Shown here: positions 14,256 to 24,042 of the stretch, piece by piece | Layout: each line of letters starts with the position of its first letter | Numbering within the stretch: the stretch's first letter is position 1 | NCBI RefSeq assembly: GCF_000284255.1 | Contig: NC_017075.1 | Location: 1,426,001 to 1,490,000 of the forward strand | From: Rubrivivax gelatinosus IL144 | Lineage (GTDB): Bacteria > Pseudomonadota > Gammaproteobacteria > Burkholderiales > Burkholderiaceae_C | DNA: 64,000 nt | Direction: 5' to 3' | Position numbers and translations under genes: made by a program | The notes under the pieces: generated by a model | Database searches by the model: none | The model's input: the letters and a program-made list of their open reading frames with translations, nothing else | Told to the model about the DNA's origin: nothing

Positions 14256-17099
14256 TCAGGCGACGCGCCGGGCTTCGCCTTCGCCGTACAGGTTGCTCGT
14301 GCAGCGGCCGCACAGCCCCGGGTGCGCCGGGTCGTGGCCGACGTCGTCGCGCCAGTGCCAGCAGCGCTCGCACTTGGTGTCGCTCGACGGCGTCACCGTC
14401 ACCTGCAGCTCGTCGGCGGCGGCCAGCACCGCCTTGGAGGTGATCAGCACGAAACGCAGGTCGTCGCCTAGCGATTTCAGCAATTCCAGCTGGTCGGCGG
14501 GCGCACCGATCGTCACGTTGGCCTGCAGCGACGAGCCCACCGCGCCGGTCGTGCGCACGGCCTCGATCTCCTTGTTGACGCGTTCGCGCACGGCGCGGAT
14601 GCGCGCCCACTTCGCCAGCAGCTCGGCGTCCGGCGTGGGGAAGTCGAGATAGGTCTCGGTGAAGATCGACGGCGTCGTGCCGACCAGCTTCCAGGCCTCC
14701 TCGGCGGTGAAGCTGAGGAAGGGCGCCATCCAGCGCAGCATCGCCTGGGTGATCGTCACCAGCGCGGTCTGGGCGCTGCGGCGGGCCAGCGACTTCGGCG
14801 CCGTCGTGTACAGCCGGTCCTTCAGCGCGTCGAGGTAGAAGGCGCCCAGGTCCTCGCTGCAGAAGACTTGCAGCTTGGCGACCACCGGGTGGAACTCGTA
14901 GACCTCGTAGTGCGCCAGGATCTCGGCCTGCAGCTCGGCGGTGCGGGCGAGTGCCCAGCGGTCGATCTCCAGCAGCTCGTCAGGCGCCACGGCGTCGGTC
15001 TTCGTGTCGAAGTCCGAGGTGTTGGCGAGCAGGAAACGCAGCGTGTTGCGGATGCGGCGGTAGGCGTCGACGACACGCGCCAGGATCTTGTCGTCGCCGG
15101 CGATGTCGCCCGAGTAGTCCGAGGCCGCGACCCAGAGACGGATGATCTCGGCGCCCAGGGTCGAGCTGACCTTCTGCGGCTCGATGCCGTTGCCCAGGCT
15201 CTTGCTCATCTTGCGGCCCTGGCTGTCGACGGTGAAACCGTGCGTCAGCAGGCCGCGGTAGGGCGCGCGGCCGTACAGCGCGCAGGCCAGCAGCAGCGAG
15301 CTGTGGAACCAGCCGCGGTGCTGGTCGTGGCCTTCGAGGTAGAGGTCGGCCTCGGGCCCTTGCTTGTGGAAGCCCTCGGGATGCTGGCCGCGCAGCACGT
15401 GCCAGAAGGTCGAGCCCGAGTCGAACCAGACCTCCAGGATGTCGCTGCTCTTGGTGTAGAGCGCGGCGTCCTCGGCGCCGAGGATCTGCTCGGCGGTCGT
15501 GCGGCTCCAGGCCTCGATGCCGCCGGCTTCGACGATGTCGGCGGCCTGGTCGAGGATCTCCATCGTGCGCGGGTGCAGGTCGCCCGTTTCCTTGTGCAGG
15601 AAGAAGGGCAGCGGCACGCCCCAGCTGCGCTGGCGGCTGATGCACCAGTCGGGGCGGTTGGCGATCATGTCGCGCAGCCGCGCCTGGCCGTTCTCGGGGT
15701 AGAAGCTCGTCGCCTCGATCGCGTCCAGCGCCATCCGGCGCAGCGACTGCGGCGCCTTGTCCGTCGTGAAGACGCCAACGCCTTCGTCCATGCGGATGAA
15801 CCACTGCGCCGCGGCGCGGTAGATCACCGGGCTCTTGTGGCGCCAGCAGTGCGGGTAGCTGTGGGTGATGGTCTCGGTGGCGAGCAGCCGGCCGGCGGCC
15901 TTGAGCGTGTCGAGGATGACCGGCACCGCCTTCCAGATGTTCTGGCCGCCGAAGAGCGGGAAGTCGGCGGCGTAGCAGCCGTTGCCCTGCACCGGGTTCA
16001 GGATCTGGTCGGTCTTCATCCCGTGCGCGACGCAGGAGTTGAAGTCGTCCAGGCCGTAGGCCGGGCTGCTGTGCACGATGCCGGTGCCGTCGTCGGCGGT
16101 GGCGTAGTCGGCGAGATACACCGGGCTCAGGCGGTCGTAGCCCGGGTCGGTGTCGGCCAGCGGGTGGCGGAAGTTCAGGCCGCCGAGCTTTTCGCCCTTG
16201 GTCGTCGCCAGCACCGTGCCTTGCAGGCCGTAGCGCGCCAGGCACTTCTCGACCAGGCTCTCGGCCAGCACCAGCAGGCCGCGTTCGGTGTCGACGAGCG
16301 CGTAGTCCAGCGCCGGGTTCAGGTTCAGCGCCTGGTTGGCGGGGATGGTCCAGGCGGTCGTCGTCCAGATGACGACGAAGGCCGGCTTGGCGAGCGACGG
16401 CAGGCCGAACGCGGCGGCCAGCTTGTCGGGCTCGGCCGCCGGGAAGGCGACGTCCAGCGTCTGGCTCTTCTTGTCGGCGTACTCGATCTCGAACTCGGCC
16501 AGCGAGCTGCCGCAGTCGAAGCACCAGTAGACGGGCTTCAGGCCGCGGTAGACGAAGCCGCGTTCGATGACACGCTTGAAGGCGCGGATCTCGCCGGCCT
16601 CGTTGGCCGGGTCCATCGTCGCGTAGCGGTGCTCCCAGTCGCCGAGCACGCCCAGGCGCTTGAAGTCGGCCATCTGCAGCGCGATCTGCTCGGTGGCATA
16701 AGCGCGGCTCCTGGCCTGCATGTCGTCGCGGCTCAGGTGGCGGCCGTGCTTCTTCTCGATCGCGTTCTCGATCGGCAGGCCGTGGCAGTCCCAGCCGGGC
16801 ACGTACTGGGCGTCGAAGCCCTTGAGCTGGCGCGCCTTGACGATCATGTCCTTCAGGACCTTGTTGACCGCGTGGCCCATGTGGATGGCGCCGTTGGCGT
16901 AGGGCGGGCCGTCGTGCAGCACGAACAGCGGCTTGCCGCAGCGTGCGTCGCGCAGGCGCTTGTAGAGGCCTTCGTCCTGCCAGCTCTTGATCCACGCCGG
17001 CTCGCGCTTGGCGAGGTCGCCGCGCATCGGGAACGGGGTGTCGGGCAGGTTCAGCGTCGCGCGGTAGTCGGGCGCGGCGGCGTTCGTGGAGTCGTTCAT
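14256..17099 (-). CDS. ileS: Isoleucyl-tRNA synthetase
   Basis: A 947-residue class I aminoacyl-tRNA synthetase charging tRNA-Ile. The HIGH signature is HMGH at residues 73-76, after the conserved [10 protein letters not shown]. The KMSKS loop is at 630-634. The editing (CP1) domain lies between them, with the [13 protein letters not shown] motif. A C-terminal zinc site is visible ([12 protein letters not shown], then CGRC). The ATG at 17099 gives the usual N-terminus MNDSTN. It is separated from ribF by the mipA-like gene on the other strand, and from lspA by a kinase gene. Confidence 0.98.
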   Translation of the reverse strand: MNDSTNAAAPDYRATLNLPDTPFPMRGDLAKREPAWIKSWQDEGLYKRLRDARCGKPLFVLHDGPPYANGAIHMGHAVNKVLKDMIVKARQLKGFDAQYVPGWDCHGLPIENAIEKKHGRHLSRDDMQARSRAYATEQIALQMADFKRLGVLGDWEHRYATMDPANEAGEIRAFKRVIERGFVYRGLKPVYWCFDCGSSLAEFEIEYADKKSQTLDVAFPAAEPDKLAAAFGLPSLAKPAFVVIWTTTAWTIPANQALNLNPALDYALVDTERGLLVLAESLVEKCLARYGLQGTVLATTKGEKLGGLNFRHPLADTDPGYDRLSPVYLADYATADDGTGIVHSSPAYGLDDFNSCVAHGMKTDQILNPVQGNGCYAADFPLFGGQNIWKAVPVILDTLKAAGRLLATETITHSYPHCWRHKSPVIYRAAAQWFIRMDEGVGVFTTDKAPQSLRRMALDAIEATSFYPENGQARLRDMIANRPDWCISRQRSWGVPLPFFLHKETGDLHPRTMEILDQAADIVEAGGIEAWSRTTAEQILGAEDAALYTKSSDILEVWFDSGSTFWHVLRGQHPEGFHKQGPEADLYLEGHDQHRGWFHSSLLLACALYGRAPYRGLLTHGFTVDSQGRKMSKSLGNGIEPQKVSSTLGAEIIRLWVAASDYSGDIAGDDKILARVVDAYRRIRNTLRFLLANTSDFDTKTDAVAPDELLEIDRWALARTAELQAEILAHYEVYEFHPVVAKLQVFCSEDLGAFYLDALKDRLYTTAPKSLARRSAQTALVTITQAMLRWMAPFLSFTAEEAWKLVGTTPSIFTETYLDFPTPDAELLAKWARIRAVRERVNKEIEAVRTTGAVGSSLQANVTIGAPADQLELLKSLGDDLRFVLITSKAVLAAADELQVTVTPSSDTKCERCWHWRDDVGHDPAHPGLCGRCTSNLYGEGEARRVA

Positions 17100-17305
17100 C
17101 TCGGTCGGCACCGTGGGGCGGTGCGTGGGCAATCGGCGGGGCGCGCGCGCGAGGGCACGCGAAGGCGGGACGGTCAGGCGTGCGGGCGCACGCTGCGCGT
17201 AATTCGGTCGCGCGTCGTCTGCCGCCGCGTGGCCGCCTGCCACGACGACGGATCGAGCCGGACGATGGACAATCGCATGAGGCGATTCTACCGAGGCGAC
17301 GCAGA

Positions 17306-18163
17306 ATGCCTTGTCACCGTCCGACCGCCCTCGCGCTGACGGCCCTGGCCGCGGCGTCCGCCATGGCCGAAGAGGCTTCGGCCCCGGCCGACCCGGCGCC
17401 CGCGCCAGCCGCTGCCGCGCCGCCCGAGCCGCCGGAACCGTCCCGGCGCTGGGACGCCGCCGTCGGCCTGATCGCCTCCTGGGGCACGTCGCCGCACGGC
17501 GACGGCAAACCCGACCTGCGCCTGCAACCCGGCTACGTGCTGCGCTGGGGGCGTGTGAGCCTCAGCAACGCCGGCGCCTTCGCCACCCGGCGCAGCGACA
17601 ACGTGCAGCGAGGCCTGGGCCTGGACCTGCAGCGTGGCGAGCGCCTGCGCACGACGCTGTCGCTGCGCTACGACGGCGGCCGCGACGACGACGAACCGGC
17701 GCTGCGCGGCCTGGGCAAGGTGCGCAACACCGTGCGTGCGCGCCTGGGCGCGAGCTGGCGGCTGGACGACGGCTGGCGGCTGTCGGGCGGCATCAGCCCC
17801 GACCTGCTCGGCCGCGGCGGCGGCGTCTTCGCAGATGTCGGCGTCGGCCGCGAGCGCCGGCTGGCGCCGGCCACCGTCTGGAACTGGGGCCTGCGGCTGA
17901 GCGCGGCCGACAGCCGTTACCTGCGCAGCTACTACGGCGTCGACACCGAGCAGTCGCAGGCCTCCGGTTATCCCGTCTACCGCCCCGGCGCCGGCTGGCG
18001 CGACCTGCAGGGCTCGCTGGGCCTGCGCCACGATCTGGACAAGCACCGCATCCTGACTGCGGGCGTCTCGCTGGCGCGGCTGCTCGGCCCGGCGGCCGAC
18101 GGGCCGGCGGTGACGCGGCGCAGCACCTGGAGCCTCGCGGCCGGCGCCGGCTGGCGTTTCTAG
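17306..18163 (+). CDS. MipA/OmpV family outer-membrane protein
   Basis: A 285-residue protein with a short signal peptide ([20 protein letters not shown]) and a Pro/Ala-rich segment before about residue 50. The rest alternates in beta-barrel style. It contains the family patterns [13 protein letters not shown] and the closing aromatic end GAGWRF. MipA of E. coli scaffolds MltA and PBP1b; other members are OmpV porins. The final TAG (18161-18163) lies in a CTAG palindrome that also supplies the ribF stop on the other strand. It sits between ribF and ileS, against the strand of both. Confidence 0.85.
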   Translation: MPCHRPTALALTALAAASAMAEEASAPADPAPAPAAAAPPEPPEPSRRWDAAVGLIASWGTSPHGDGKPDLRLQPGYVLRWGRVSLSNAGAFATRRSDNVQRGLGLDLQRGERLRTTLSLRYDGGRDDDEPALRGLGKVRNTVRARLGASWRLDDGWRLSGGISPDLLGRGGGVFADVGVGRERRLAPATVWNWGLRLSAADSRYLRSYYGVDTEQSQASGYPVYRPGAGWRDLQGSLGLRHDLDKHRILTAGVSLARLLGPAADGPAVTRRSTWSLAAGAGWRF

Positions 18164-19122
18164 CCCGGGTGGGCGGCGAACCAGGCGCGCGCGTCGGCCT
18201 CGTCCTGGGCGATGCCTTCGCGCAGCGCCTCCAGCGACGGGTAGCGGCGCTCGTCGTGCAGCTTGTGCAGCAGCTCGACGCGCAGCACGCGGCCGTAACC
18301 GGCCTCGGGGCCCAGCGGCCATTCGAGGCAGTGCGTCTCCAGCAGCACGCGCCCGGCGTTCTCGACCGTCGGCCGCGTGCCCAGGCTGGCGACGCCGGGC
18401 AGCGCGCGTTCGGCCAGGCCGTAGACACGCACGACGAAGATGCCGCCGGCCGCCGGCCGCGGGTGCGGGAAACGCAGGTTCAGCGTGCGGAAACCCAGCT
18501 CGCGGCCGAGCTTGCGGCCGTGGATCGCGTGGCCGCTGATCGAGTACGGCCGGCCCAGCAGCACCGCGGCGCGCTGCATGTCGCCGGCGTCGAGTGCCGC
18601 CCGCACCGCCGAGCTCGACACGCGCAGGCCGTGCACCTCGTAGCTGAGCATGCGCGCGACGTCGAAGCCCAGCCGCGTGCCGGCCTCGTCGAGCATCGTG
18701 TAGTTGCCTTCGCGACGCGCGCCGAAGCGGAAGTCGTCGCCGACGAGCACGTAGCGCGCGTTCAGCCCGCGCAGCAGCACCTGTTCGACGAAAGCCTCGG
18801 GCGACTGCGTCGCCAGGCGCTCGTCGAAACGCGCGACGACGACGTGGTCGACGCCGCAGCGCTCCAGCTCGGCGAGCTTGTCGCGCAGCGTCGCGATGCG
18901 TGCCGGCGCACGCGCCGGATCGCCGGCGCGGCGGGCGAAGAAGTCGCGCGGGTGCGGCTCGAAGGTCATCACGCACGAGGCGAGGCCGCGGTGCCGGGCC
19001 TCGTTGACCAGCATCGCCAGCATCGCCTGGTGGCCGCGGTGCACGCCGTCGAAGTTGCCGATCGTCAGCGCGCAGCCGGCCTCGCGCAGGCCGGGGTGGT
19101 CGAATCCTCTGAAAACGCGCAT
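18160..19122 (-). CDS. ribF: Bifunctional riboflavin kinase/FAD synthetase
   Basis: A 320-residue two-domain enzyme that phosphorylates riboflavin to FMN and adenylates FMN to FAD. The N-terminal adenylyltransferase has IGNFDGVHRGHQAML (about 21-35), FEPHPRDFF and the ISSSAVR-like motif VSSSAVRAAL. The kinase domain begins near residue 185 with GRPYSISG, HGRKLGRELGFRTLNL. Length fits the family. It starts 16 bases after rsuA ends, so it probably belongs to the peptidase-rsuA-ribF transcript. Its convergent stop overlaps the mipA-like gene by four bases. Confidence 0.97.
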   Translation of the reverse strand: MRVFRGFDHPGLREAGCALTIGNFDGVHRGHQAMLAMLVNEARHRGLASCVMTFEPHPRDFFARRAGDPARAPARIATLRDKLAELERCGVDHVVVARFDERLATQSPEAFVEQVLLRGLNARYVLVGDDFRFGARREGNYTMLDEAGTRLGFDVARMLSYEVHGLRVSSSAVRAALDAGDMQRAAVLLGRPYSISGHAIHGRKLGRELGFRTLNLRFPHPRPAAGGIFVVRVYGLAERALPGVASLGTRPTVENAGRVLLETHCLEWPLGPEAGYGRVLRVELLHKLHDERRYPSLEALREGIAQDEADARAWFAAHPG

Positions 19123-19138
19123 GGCCGCGGATTCTCGT

Positions 19139-19837
19139 TCAAGCGCCGGCGAAGATCGCCTCGGGCTCGACCCAGCACCAGCGCCCCGGCGCCAAGTCCG
19201 CCGGCAGCGTCAGCGCACCGAAGGCGCTGCGGTGCAGGGCCTCGACGCGGTTGCCGGCGGCGGCGACCATGCGCTTGACCTGGTGGTACTTGCCTTCGGC
19301 GAGCACCAGGCGCAGCGCGTTCGGGCCGGTGCATTCGGCCTGCAGCGCGCGCACCGGCTCCGGGTCGTCGTCGAGCACGACGCCGGCCAGCAGGCGCTGC
19401 ACGACGGCCTCTTCGACGGGGTGCCTGGTCGTCGCCTCGTAGACCTTGGGCACGTGGTGCTTGGGGCTGGTGAGACGGTGGATCAGCTTGCCGTCGTCGG
19501 TGAACAGCAGCAGCCCGGTCGTGTCTTCGTCGAGCCGGCCCACCGGCTGCACGCCGCGCGTGCGCAGCGGCGGCGGCAGCAGGCTCATCACGCTGGGGTG
19601 GTGGCGGGGCTTCTGCGAGCACTCGTAGCCGGCGGGCTTGTGCAGCATCACCAGCGCCGGCTGGCGGAAGGGCCACTCGCGGCCGTCGACCTCGAAGACG
19701 AGGCCGGCGGTGTCGAAGTCGGCCGACGGGTCGTCGACGACCTGGCCGCCGACGCGCACCGCGCCGCAATCGACCAGCCCCGCACAGACGCGGCGGGTGC
19801 CGAAGCCCTGGGTGAAGAGGATTTGTTCGAGTTTCAT
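19139..19837 (-). CDS. rsuA: 16S rRNA pseudouridine synthase (RsuA type)
   Basis: A 232-residue pseudouridine synthase of the RsuA/RluB family. An S4 domain is at residues 1-50, and the catalytic Asp is D103 in VGRLDEDTTGLLLFTDDG. E. coli RsuA modifies U516 of 16S rRNA. The length and the SPKHHVPKVYEA region fit RsuA better than RluB or RluE, but RluE-like specificity is not excluded. The ATG shares one base with the stop of the upstream P1 peptidase gene (TGATG). Confidence 0.9.
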   Translation of the reverse strand: MKLEQILFTQGFGTRRVCAGLVDCGAVRVGGQVVDDPSADFDTAGLVFEVDGREWPFRQPALVMLHKPAGYECSQKPRHHPSVMSLLPPPLRTRGVQPVGRLDEDTTGLLLFTDDGKLIHRLTSPKHHVPKVYEATTRHPVEEAVVQRLLAGVVLDDDPEPVRALQAECTGPNALRLVLAEGKYHQVKRMVAAAGNRVEALHRSAFGALTLPADLAPGRWCWVEPEAIFAGA

Positions 19838-20814
19838 CAGGGGGCGAATTCTCGCGCCGACGGCAAGCCGGCCCGGCCGGTGGCCGAAAGCACCGCGTCG
19901 AGCACCGCGGCGGCCACCGCTTCGGCGGCCAGCACGTGCAGCAGCGTTGCCGGCGCCGCTGGGCCGCGGCCGGTAGACAGGCCGAACAAGGTGTCGCCGT
20001 CGCTGGCGGTGTGCACCGGGCGGATCGTGCGCGCCAGGCCGTCGTGGCCGGCGGTGGCCAGGCGCTGCGCCTGGGCCTTGGAGAGCGGCGCGTCGGTGGC
20101 GACGACGCCGATCGTCGTCGCCCCGGCCAGCGGCGCGGCGGCGTGTTCGCCGGCGAGATAGCAGGCGACGGTGTCGCGCAGGCTGCGGCCGTCGGCGCTG
20201 CGCGCGCCGGCGACGAGGCGGCCGCTGGCCGGATCGACGACGTCACCGACGGCGTTGACCGCCACCAGCGCCGCCACCGTCACGCCGCCGGCGCGGCGCG
20301 AGGCCGTGCCGATGCCGCCCTTCATCGCGTGCTGCGGCCCGAAGAGCTTGCCGACGCTGGCGCCGGCTCCGGCGCCGACGCTGCCACGCTCGAAGGCGCC
20401 GGCCACCGCCGCCTCGCAGGCGGCGTAACCCGCCGCGGCGTCGGGGCGCGCGGCCGGGCGCAGCCAGAGGTCGAACAGCACCGCCGCCGGCACGATGGGC
20501 ACGATGGCCGGGCCGACGGCGACGCCGCGGCCGCGTTCTTCCAGCCAGCGCATCACGCCGCCGGCGGCGTCCAGCCCGTAGGCGCTGCCGCCGGCCAGCA
20601 GCAGCGCGTGCACGGCCTCGACGGTGTTCTCCGGGCGCAGCAGATCGGTCTCGCGTGTGCCCGGCGCGGCGCCGCGCACGTCGGCGCCGGCCACCGAGCC
20701 TTCGGGGCAGAGCACGACGCTGCAGCCGCTCAGCCCGTCGGCCAGCGTGTGGTGGCCGACGGCGAGGCCGGCGACGTCGGTCAGGGCGTCGAGCGTGGCG
20801 TGGGGGGCGGACAT
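19837..20814 (-). CDS. P1-family peptidase (DmpA/NylC type)
   Basis: A 325-residue member of the self-cleaving P1 peptidase family, N-terminal nucleophile hydrolases that include DmpA aminopeptidase and nylon-oligomer hydrolase NylC. Family blocks include GLAVGHHTL, LLAGGSAYGLDAAGGV, VGAGAGASVGK and the late block TTIGVVATDAPLSKAQAQRL. By analogy with NylC, the nucleophile would be T233 after autocleavage; the residue before it is Ala rather than the usual Asn. The substrate is unknown. It is the first gene of a probable peptidase-rsuA-ribF transcript, overlapping rsuA by one base. Confidence 0.88.
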   Translation of the reverse strand: MSAPHATLDALTDVAGLAVGHHTLADGLSGCSVVLCPEGSVAGADVRGAAPGTRETDLLRPENTVEAVHALLLAGGSAYGLDAAGGVMRWLEERGRGVAVGPAIVPIVPAAVLFDLWLRPAARPDAAAGYAACEAAVAGAFERGSVGAGAGASVGKLFGPQHAMKGGIGTASRRAGGVTVAALVAVNAVGDVVDPASGRLVAGARSADGRSLRDTVACYLAGEHAAAPLAGATTIGVVATDAPLSKAQAQRLATAGHDGLARTIRPVHTASDGDTLFGLSTGRGPAAPATLLHVLAAEAVAAAVLDAVLSATGRAGLPSAREFAP

Positions 20815-20854
20815 GCCGCGACTGTAGCGGCGGGCCCGCCTTCGCCCCGCTGCG

Positions 20855-21982
20855 TCAGACGAAGACGCCGGCCGTGTCTTCCATGCGTGCGGAGACTTCG
20901 CCCAGGTGGTGCAGCGTGTCGCCGAAGGCCAGTTCCAGCACCGTCAGGCGCTTGAAGTAGTGGCTGCCGGCGTACTCGTCGGTGACGCCGATGCCGCCGT
21001 GCATCTGGATGCACTGCTGGCCGACGAAACGCATCGCCTGGCCGAGCTGCACCCGCGCCTGGGCGACGGCGCGGCGGCGTTCGGCGGCCGGCGCGCCGAG
21101 CTTGAGCGTCGCGTAGTAGCTCATCGAACGTGCGAGTTCGAGCTGCATCTTGGCGTCGGCGACGCGGTGGCGCAGCGCCTGGAAGCTGGCGATCGGCACG
21201 CCGAACTGGCGGCGCGTGTTCAGGTACTCGACGGTCATCGCCAGCAGCCGGTCCATCAGGCCGACGCCTTCGGCGGCGATGCCGGCCAGCGCGATGTCCA
21301 CCGCGTGTTCCAGGCGCTCGAGGCCGTCTTCGGCGATCAGCGCGGCCGGCGCGGCGTCGAAACGCAGGTCGGCGGCACGCGCGCCGTCCTGCGTCGGGTA
21401 GGGCGTGATCGCGGTGGCACCGGCTTCGACGACGAACAGGCCGATGCCGGCACGCTCGCCATCGGCGCCCGCGATGCGCGCCGGCACGACGAAGGCGTCG
21501 GCCTCGTCGCCGGCCGGCACGACGATCTTGGTGCCGGTGATGACCCAGCCGTCGCCGCGGCGTTCGGCGCGCGTCGCCGGCCGATCCAGCGCCCAGCGTG
21601 CGGCGCGCTCCTGCTGCGCCAGCACGACCAGCGCCGAGCCGTCGGCGATGCGCGGCAGCCACTCGCCCTGCAGCGCCTCGGGCGCGGCGGCCAGCAGCGC
21701 CGGCACGGCGAGCGCGGCGTTCGTCCACGGCGCGTGCACCAGGCCGCGGCCGAGTTCCTCGTTGACGAGCATGGCCTCGACCGGGCCGAAGCCCAGCCCG
21801 CCCTGCGACTCGGGCACCGCCAGGCCGGCGAGCCCGAGTTCGGCCAGTTCGCCCCAGACGGCGCGCGAATGCCCGCCGGCCTTGGCCAGCGTGTGGCGGC
21901 GCTCGAAGGCGAAGCCCTTGTCCACCCAGCGCCGAACCGCTTCGCGCAGCGCCTGCTGGTCGTCGGTGAAATCGAAATCCAT
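20855..21982 (-). CDS. Acyl-CoA dehydrogenase (pimeloyl-CoA dehydrogenase small-subunit-like)
   Basis: A 375-residue FAD-dependent acyl-CoA dehydrogenase. The N-terminal helical region begins DFDFTDDQQALREAVRRW. The mid beta-domain has the substrate loop VITGTKIVVPAG, and the C-terminal domain has RRQFGVPIASFQALRHRVAD and QMHGGIGVTDEY. The last matches the dehydrogenase pair called pimC/pimD in Rhodopseudomonas. The canonical catalytic Glu position cannot be assigned safely by eye. A strong AGGAGGGCCC ribosome site precedes the ATG at 21982. The partner subunit-like gene lies upstream across a three-hairpin repeat. Confidence 0.88.
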   Translation of the reverse strand: MDFDFTDDQQALREAVRRWVDKGFAFERRHTLAKAGGHSRAVWGELAELGLAGLAVPESQGGLGFGPVEAMLVNEELGRGLVHAPWTNAALAVPALLAAAPEALQGEWLPRIADGSALVVLAQQERAARWALDRPATRAERRGDGWVITGTKIVVPAGDEADAFVVPARIAGADGERAGIGLFVVEAGATAITPYPTQDGARAADLRFDAAPAALIAEDGLERLEHAVDIALAGIAAEGVGLMDRLLAMTVEYLNTRRQFGVPIASFQALRHRVADAKMQLELARSMSYYATLKLGAPAAERRRAVAQARVQLGQAMRFVGQQCIQMHGGIGVTDEYAGSHYFKRLTVLELAFGDTLHHLGEVSARMEDTAGVFV

Positions 21983-22020
21983 GGGCCCTCCTGTGCTTCA
22001 GATGCCGTGACCACGGCGCA

Positions 22021-22108
22021 TCAAGCGGCCGCCGTGGCCCGGCTTTGCCGGGACACTGGCGGCGCCCCCTCGAGGGGGAGCGCCGAAGGCGCTGCGGGGG
22101 TGGTCCAT
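22021..22108. repeat. REP-like element of three hairpins between the two dehydrogenase genes
   Basis: Three inverted repeats stand in a row: CCCGGC/GCCGGG with a TTT loop (22038-22052), the perfect palindrome CCCCCTCGAGGGGG (22065-22078), and AGCGCC/GGCGCT with a GAA loop (22079-22093). Similar elements recur in intergenic regions of Burkholderiales genomes, in my recollection. On the minus strand, one base after the large-subunit stop, an ATG (22108) opens a 36-codon frame (MDHPRSAFGAPPRG and on) ending at 21998; I treat it as part of the repeat. It has only one copy in this window. Confidence 0.7.
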
Positions 22109-22109
22109 C

Positions 22110-23285
22110 TCAGCTCCCGAGCACGGTCTGGGCGACGATGTTGCGCTGCACCTCGTTGGAGCCGCCGTAGATCGTCGTCTTGCGCAGGTTGAAGTAGCTG
22201 CCCATCAGCGGCGCCAGCGTGTCGTGCTGCCAGCCGGCGCCCGAAGCGTCGGCGGCTTCGTCGCGGCGCGCCACGGTGCCGGGGCCGCCGGCGAGCATCA
22301 GCAGCTCGGCCGAGCGCTGCTGGATCTCGCTGCCGCGGATCTTCAGGAGGCCCGCGATGTCCAGGCTCTGCTTGCCGCTCTTCTCGGCCGACAGCACGCG
22401 CAGCACCAGCATCTCCAGCGCGACGATGTCGACTTCCAGCAGCGCGATCTGGTCGCGCAGCCGGGCGTCGTCCCAGACGCCTTCGGCCTTGGCCAGCGCC
22501 TTCAGCCGTTCGAGCTCGCGCTTGGAGCGGTTGACCTCGGCGATGTTGGTGCGTTCGTGCGCCAGCAGCAGCTTGGCGTAGGACCAGCCCTTGTTCTCCT
22601 CGCCGATCAGATTGGCCGCCGGCACCTCGACGTTGTCGAAGAAGACCTCGTTGACCTCGGGCTCGCCGTCGAGCATGACGATGGGCCGCACGCTGACGCC
22701 GGGGCTCTTCATGTCGATCAGCAGAAAGCTGATGCCTGCCTGCGGCTTGCCGTCGCTGGCGGTGCGCACCAGGCAGAAGATCCAGTCGCCGTGCTGGGCC
22801 AGCGTCGTCCAGGTCTTCTGGCCGTTGACGACGTAGGTGTCGCCGCGGCGCTCGGCGCGTGTCTTCAGCGAAGCCAGGTCCGAGCCGGCGCCGGGTTCGC
22901 TGTAGCCCTGGCTCCACCAGACCTCGCCGCTGGCGATGGCCGGCAGGAAACGCCGCTGCTGCTCGGGCGTGCCGAAGGCCATGATGACCGGCGCCACCAT
23001 CACCGGGCCGAAGGGGATCAGGCGCGGCGCGCCGGCGAGCGCGCATTCCTCCTCGAACAGGTGCTTCTGCACCGCGGTCCAGCCCGGGCCGCCGAAGGCG
23101 CGCGGCCAGCCGGCGACCAGCCAGCCTTTCTGGCCCAGGATGCGGGCCCAGCGCTGGTGTTCCTCGCGGGTCAGCGGGCGCGCGGCGCGCACCTTGTCGC
23201 GGATGTCGGCCGGCAGGTGGGCGCCGACCCAGGCGCGAACCTCCTGGCGGAACACCTGTTCTTCCTCGGTGAACTCGAGGTCCAT
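22110..23285 (-). CDS. Acyl-CoA dehydrogenase (pimeloyl-CoA dehydrogenase large-subunit-like)
   Basis: The ATG at 23285 follows GAGGAGACG and gives 391 residues. It has the family features MDLEFTEEEQVFRQEVRAW, the flavin/substrate segment WWSQGYSEPGAGSDLASLKT and a C-terminal FNLRKTTIYGGSNEVQRNI. It should transfer electrons from an acyl-CoA (perhaps a dicarboxyl-CoA) to electron-transfer flavoprotein. It probably pairs with the 375-residue dehydrogenase downstream. A longer start at 23342 adds an unconserved extension with no better ribosome site. Confidence 0.9.
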   Translation of the reverse strand: MDLEFTEEEQVFRQEVRAWVGAHLPADIRDKVRAARPLTREEHQRWARILGQKGWLVAGWPRAFGGPGWTAVQKHLFEEECALAGAPRLIPFGPVMVAPVIMAFGTPEQQRRFLPAIASGEVWWSQGYSEPGAGSDLASLKTRAERRGDTYVVNGQKTWTTLAQHGDWIFCLVRTASDGKPQAGISFLLIDMKSPGVSVRPIVMLDGEPEVNEVFFDNVEVPAANLIGEENKGWSYAKLLLAHERTNIAEVNRSKRELERLKALAKAEGVWDDARLRDQIALLEVDIVALEMLVLRVLSAEKSGKQSLDIAGLLKIRGSEIQQRSAELLMLAGGPGTVARRDEAADASGAGWQHDTLAPLMGSYFNLRKTTIYGGSNEVQRNIVAQTVLGS

Positions 23286-23382
23286 CGTCGTCTCCTCGCG
23301 GCCGTCGGCGGCCGGCTCTTGGTGGCCGGCTCGTTGTAGCACGCGGGTTTCGGGCCGCCTTGTCCCTGCCGGGACAGCGGCT

Positions 23383-24042
23383 TCAGCGGGCCTCGAGGCG
23401 CAGGACGTCGCTGTCGCGCTGCATCTTGAAGCGCGTCAGGAAGCTGTTGCCGAGCAGCACCAGCGGCATCGGCTGCGGCACGACGACCGCCGGCACCTGG
23501 CTGACCTCCACCTCGCCGACCCGCACGCGCGACAGCGTGATGCGGTACGCGGTGGCGCTGCCGTTGGCGGTGTTGACCAGGCCCGGTTCGCCGTTGCGCC
23601 AGGCGATGCCCAGGCGGTCGGCCTCGGCCTGGCCGAGCGCGATCAGCGTCGCGCCGGTGTCGACCATGAAGTTCACCGGCCGGCCATTGATCGCGCCCTG
23701 GGTGACGAAGTGCCCGCCCGGACCGACGGGGATGACGATCTCGCGTGGGCCGGACACGACGCCGCCGCTGCCGGCCACTCGAGCCGTGCCGCCGCCGGTG
23801 CGCAGCACCAGGCGCTGGCCGCCGGCTTCGACGACCGCGCCATCGGCGTCCAGCTGCAGCAGCTTGACGCCGCGCGCGCTCTCGCCGACGGCCAGCGTCA
23901 CCGGCTGTCCGCCGACGACGAGCAGCGCCTTGCGCCCCATCTGGCCGGCCAGCGAGACGTCCTGCGCCGCGGCCGGCAGCACGGCCGCGGCCAGGAGCGT
24001 TGCCGCGATGCGCAGCGCCTGGCGACGGCCGGGGGCGTTCAT
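23383..24042 (-). CDS. Clan AA retropepsin-like aspartic protease, exported
   Basis: A 219-residue protein with a signal peptide (about 1-26, AVLPAAAQ) and a C-terminal retropepsin-like domain (TIGR02281 type). The active-site signature FMVDTGATLIAL is at about residues 125-136, with one Asp, as in single-lobe proteases that dimerise. The later hydrophobic-glycine part is VLLGNSFLTRFKM. It is probably periplasmic or membrane-bound; the substrate is unknown. The ATG shares a base with the yajQ stop, so it is translated with yajQ. Confidence 0.88.
   Translation of the reverse strand: MNAPGRRQALRIAATLLAAAVLPAAAQDVSLAGQMGRKALLVVGGQPVTLAVGESARGVKLLQLDADGAVVEAGGQRLVLRTGGGTARVAGSGGVVSGPREIVIPVGPGGHFVTQGAINGRPVNFMVDTGATLIALGQAEADRLGIAWRNGEPGLVNTANGSATAYRITLSRVRVGEVEVSQVPAVVVPQPMPLVLLGNSFLTRFKMQRDSDVLRLEAR

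Noticed and set aside
21998..22108. 36-codon frame inside the repeat as a gene
   Set aside because: It coincides with the three-hairpin element, has no ribosome site of its own, and is better explained by the repeat.
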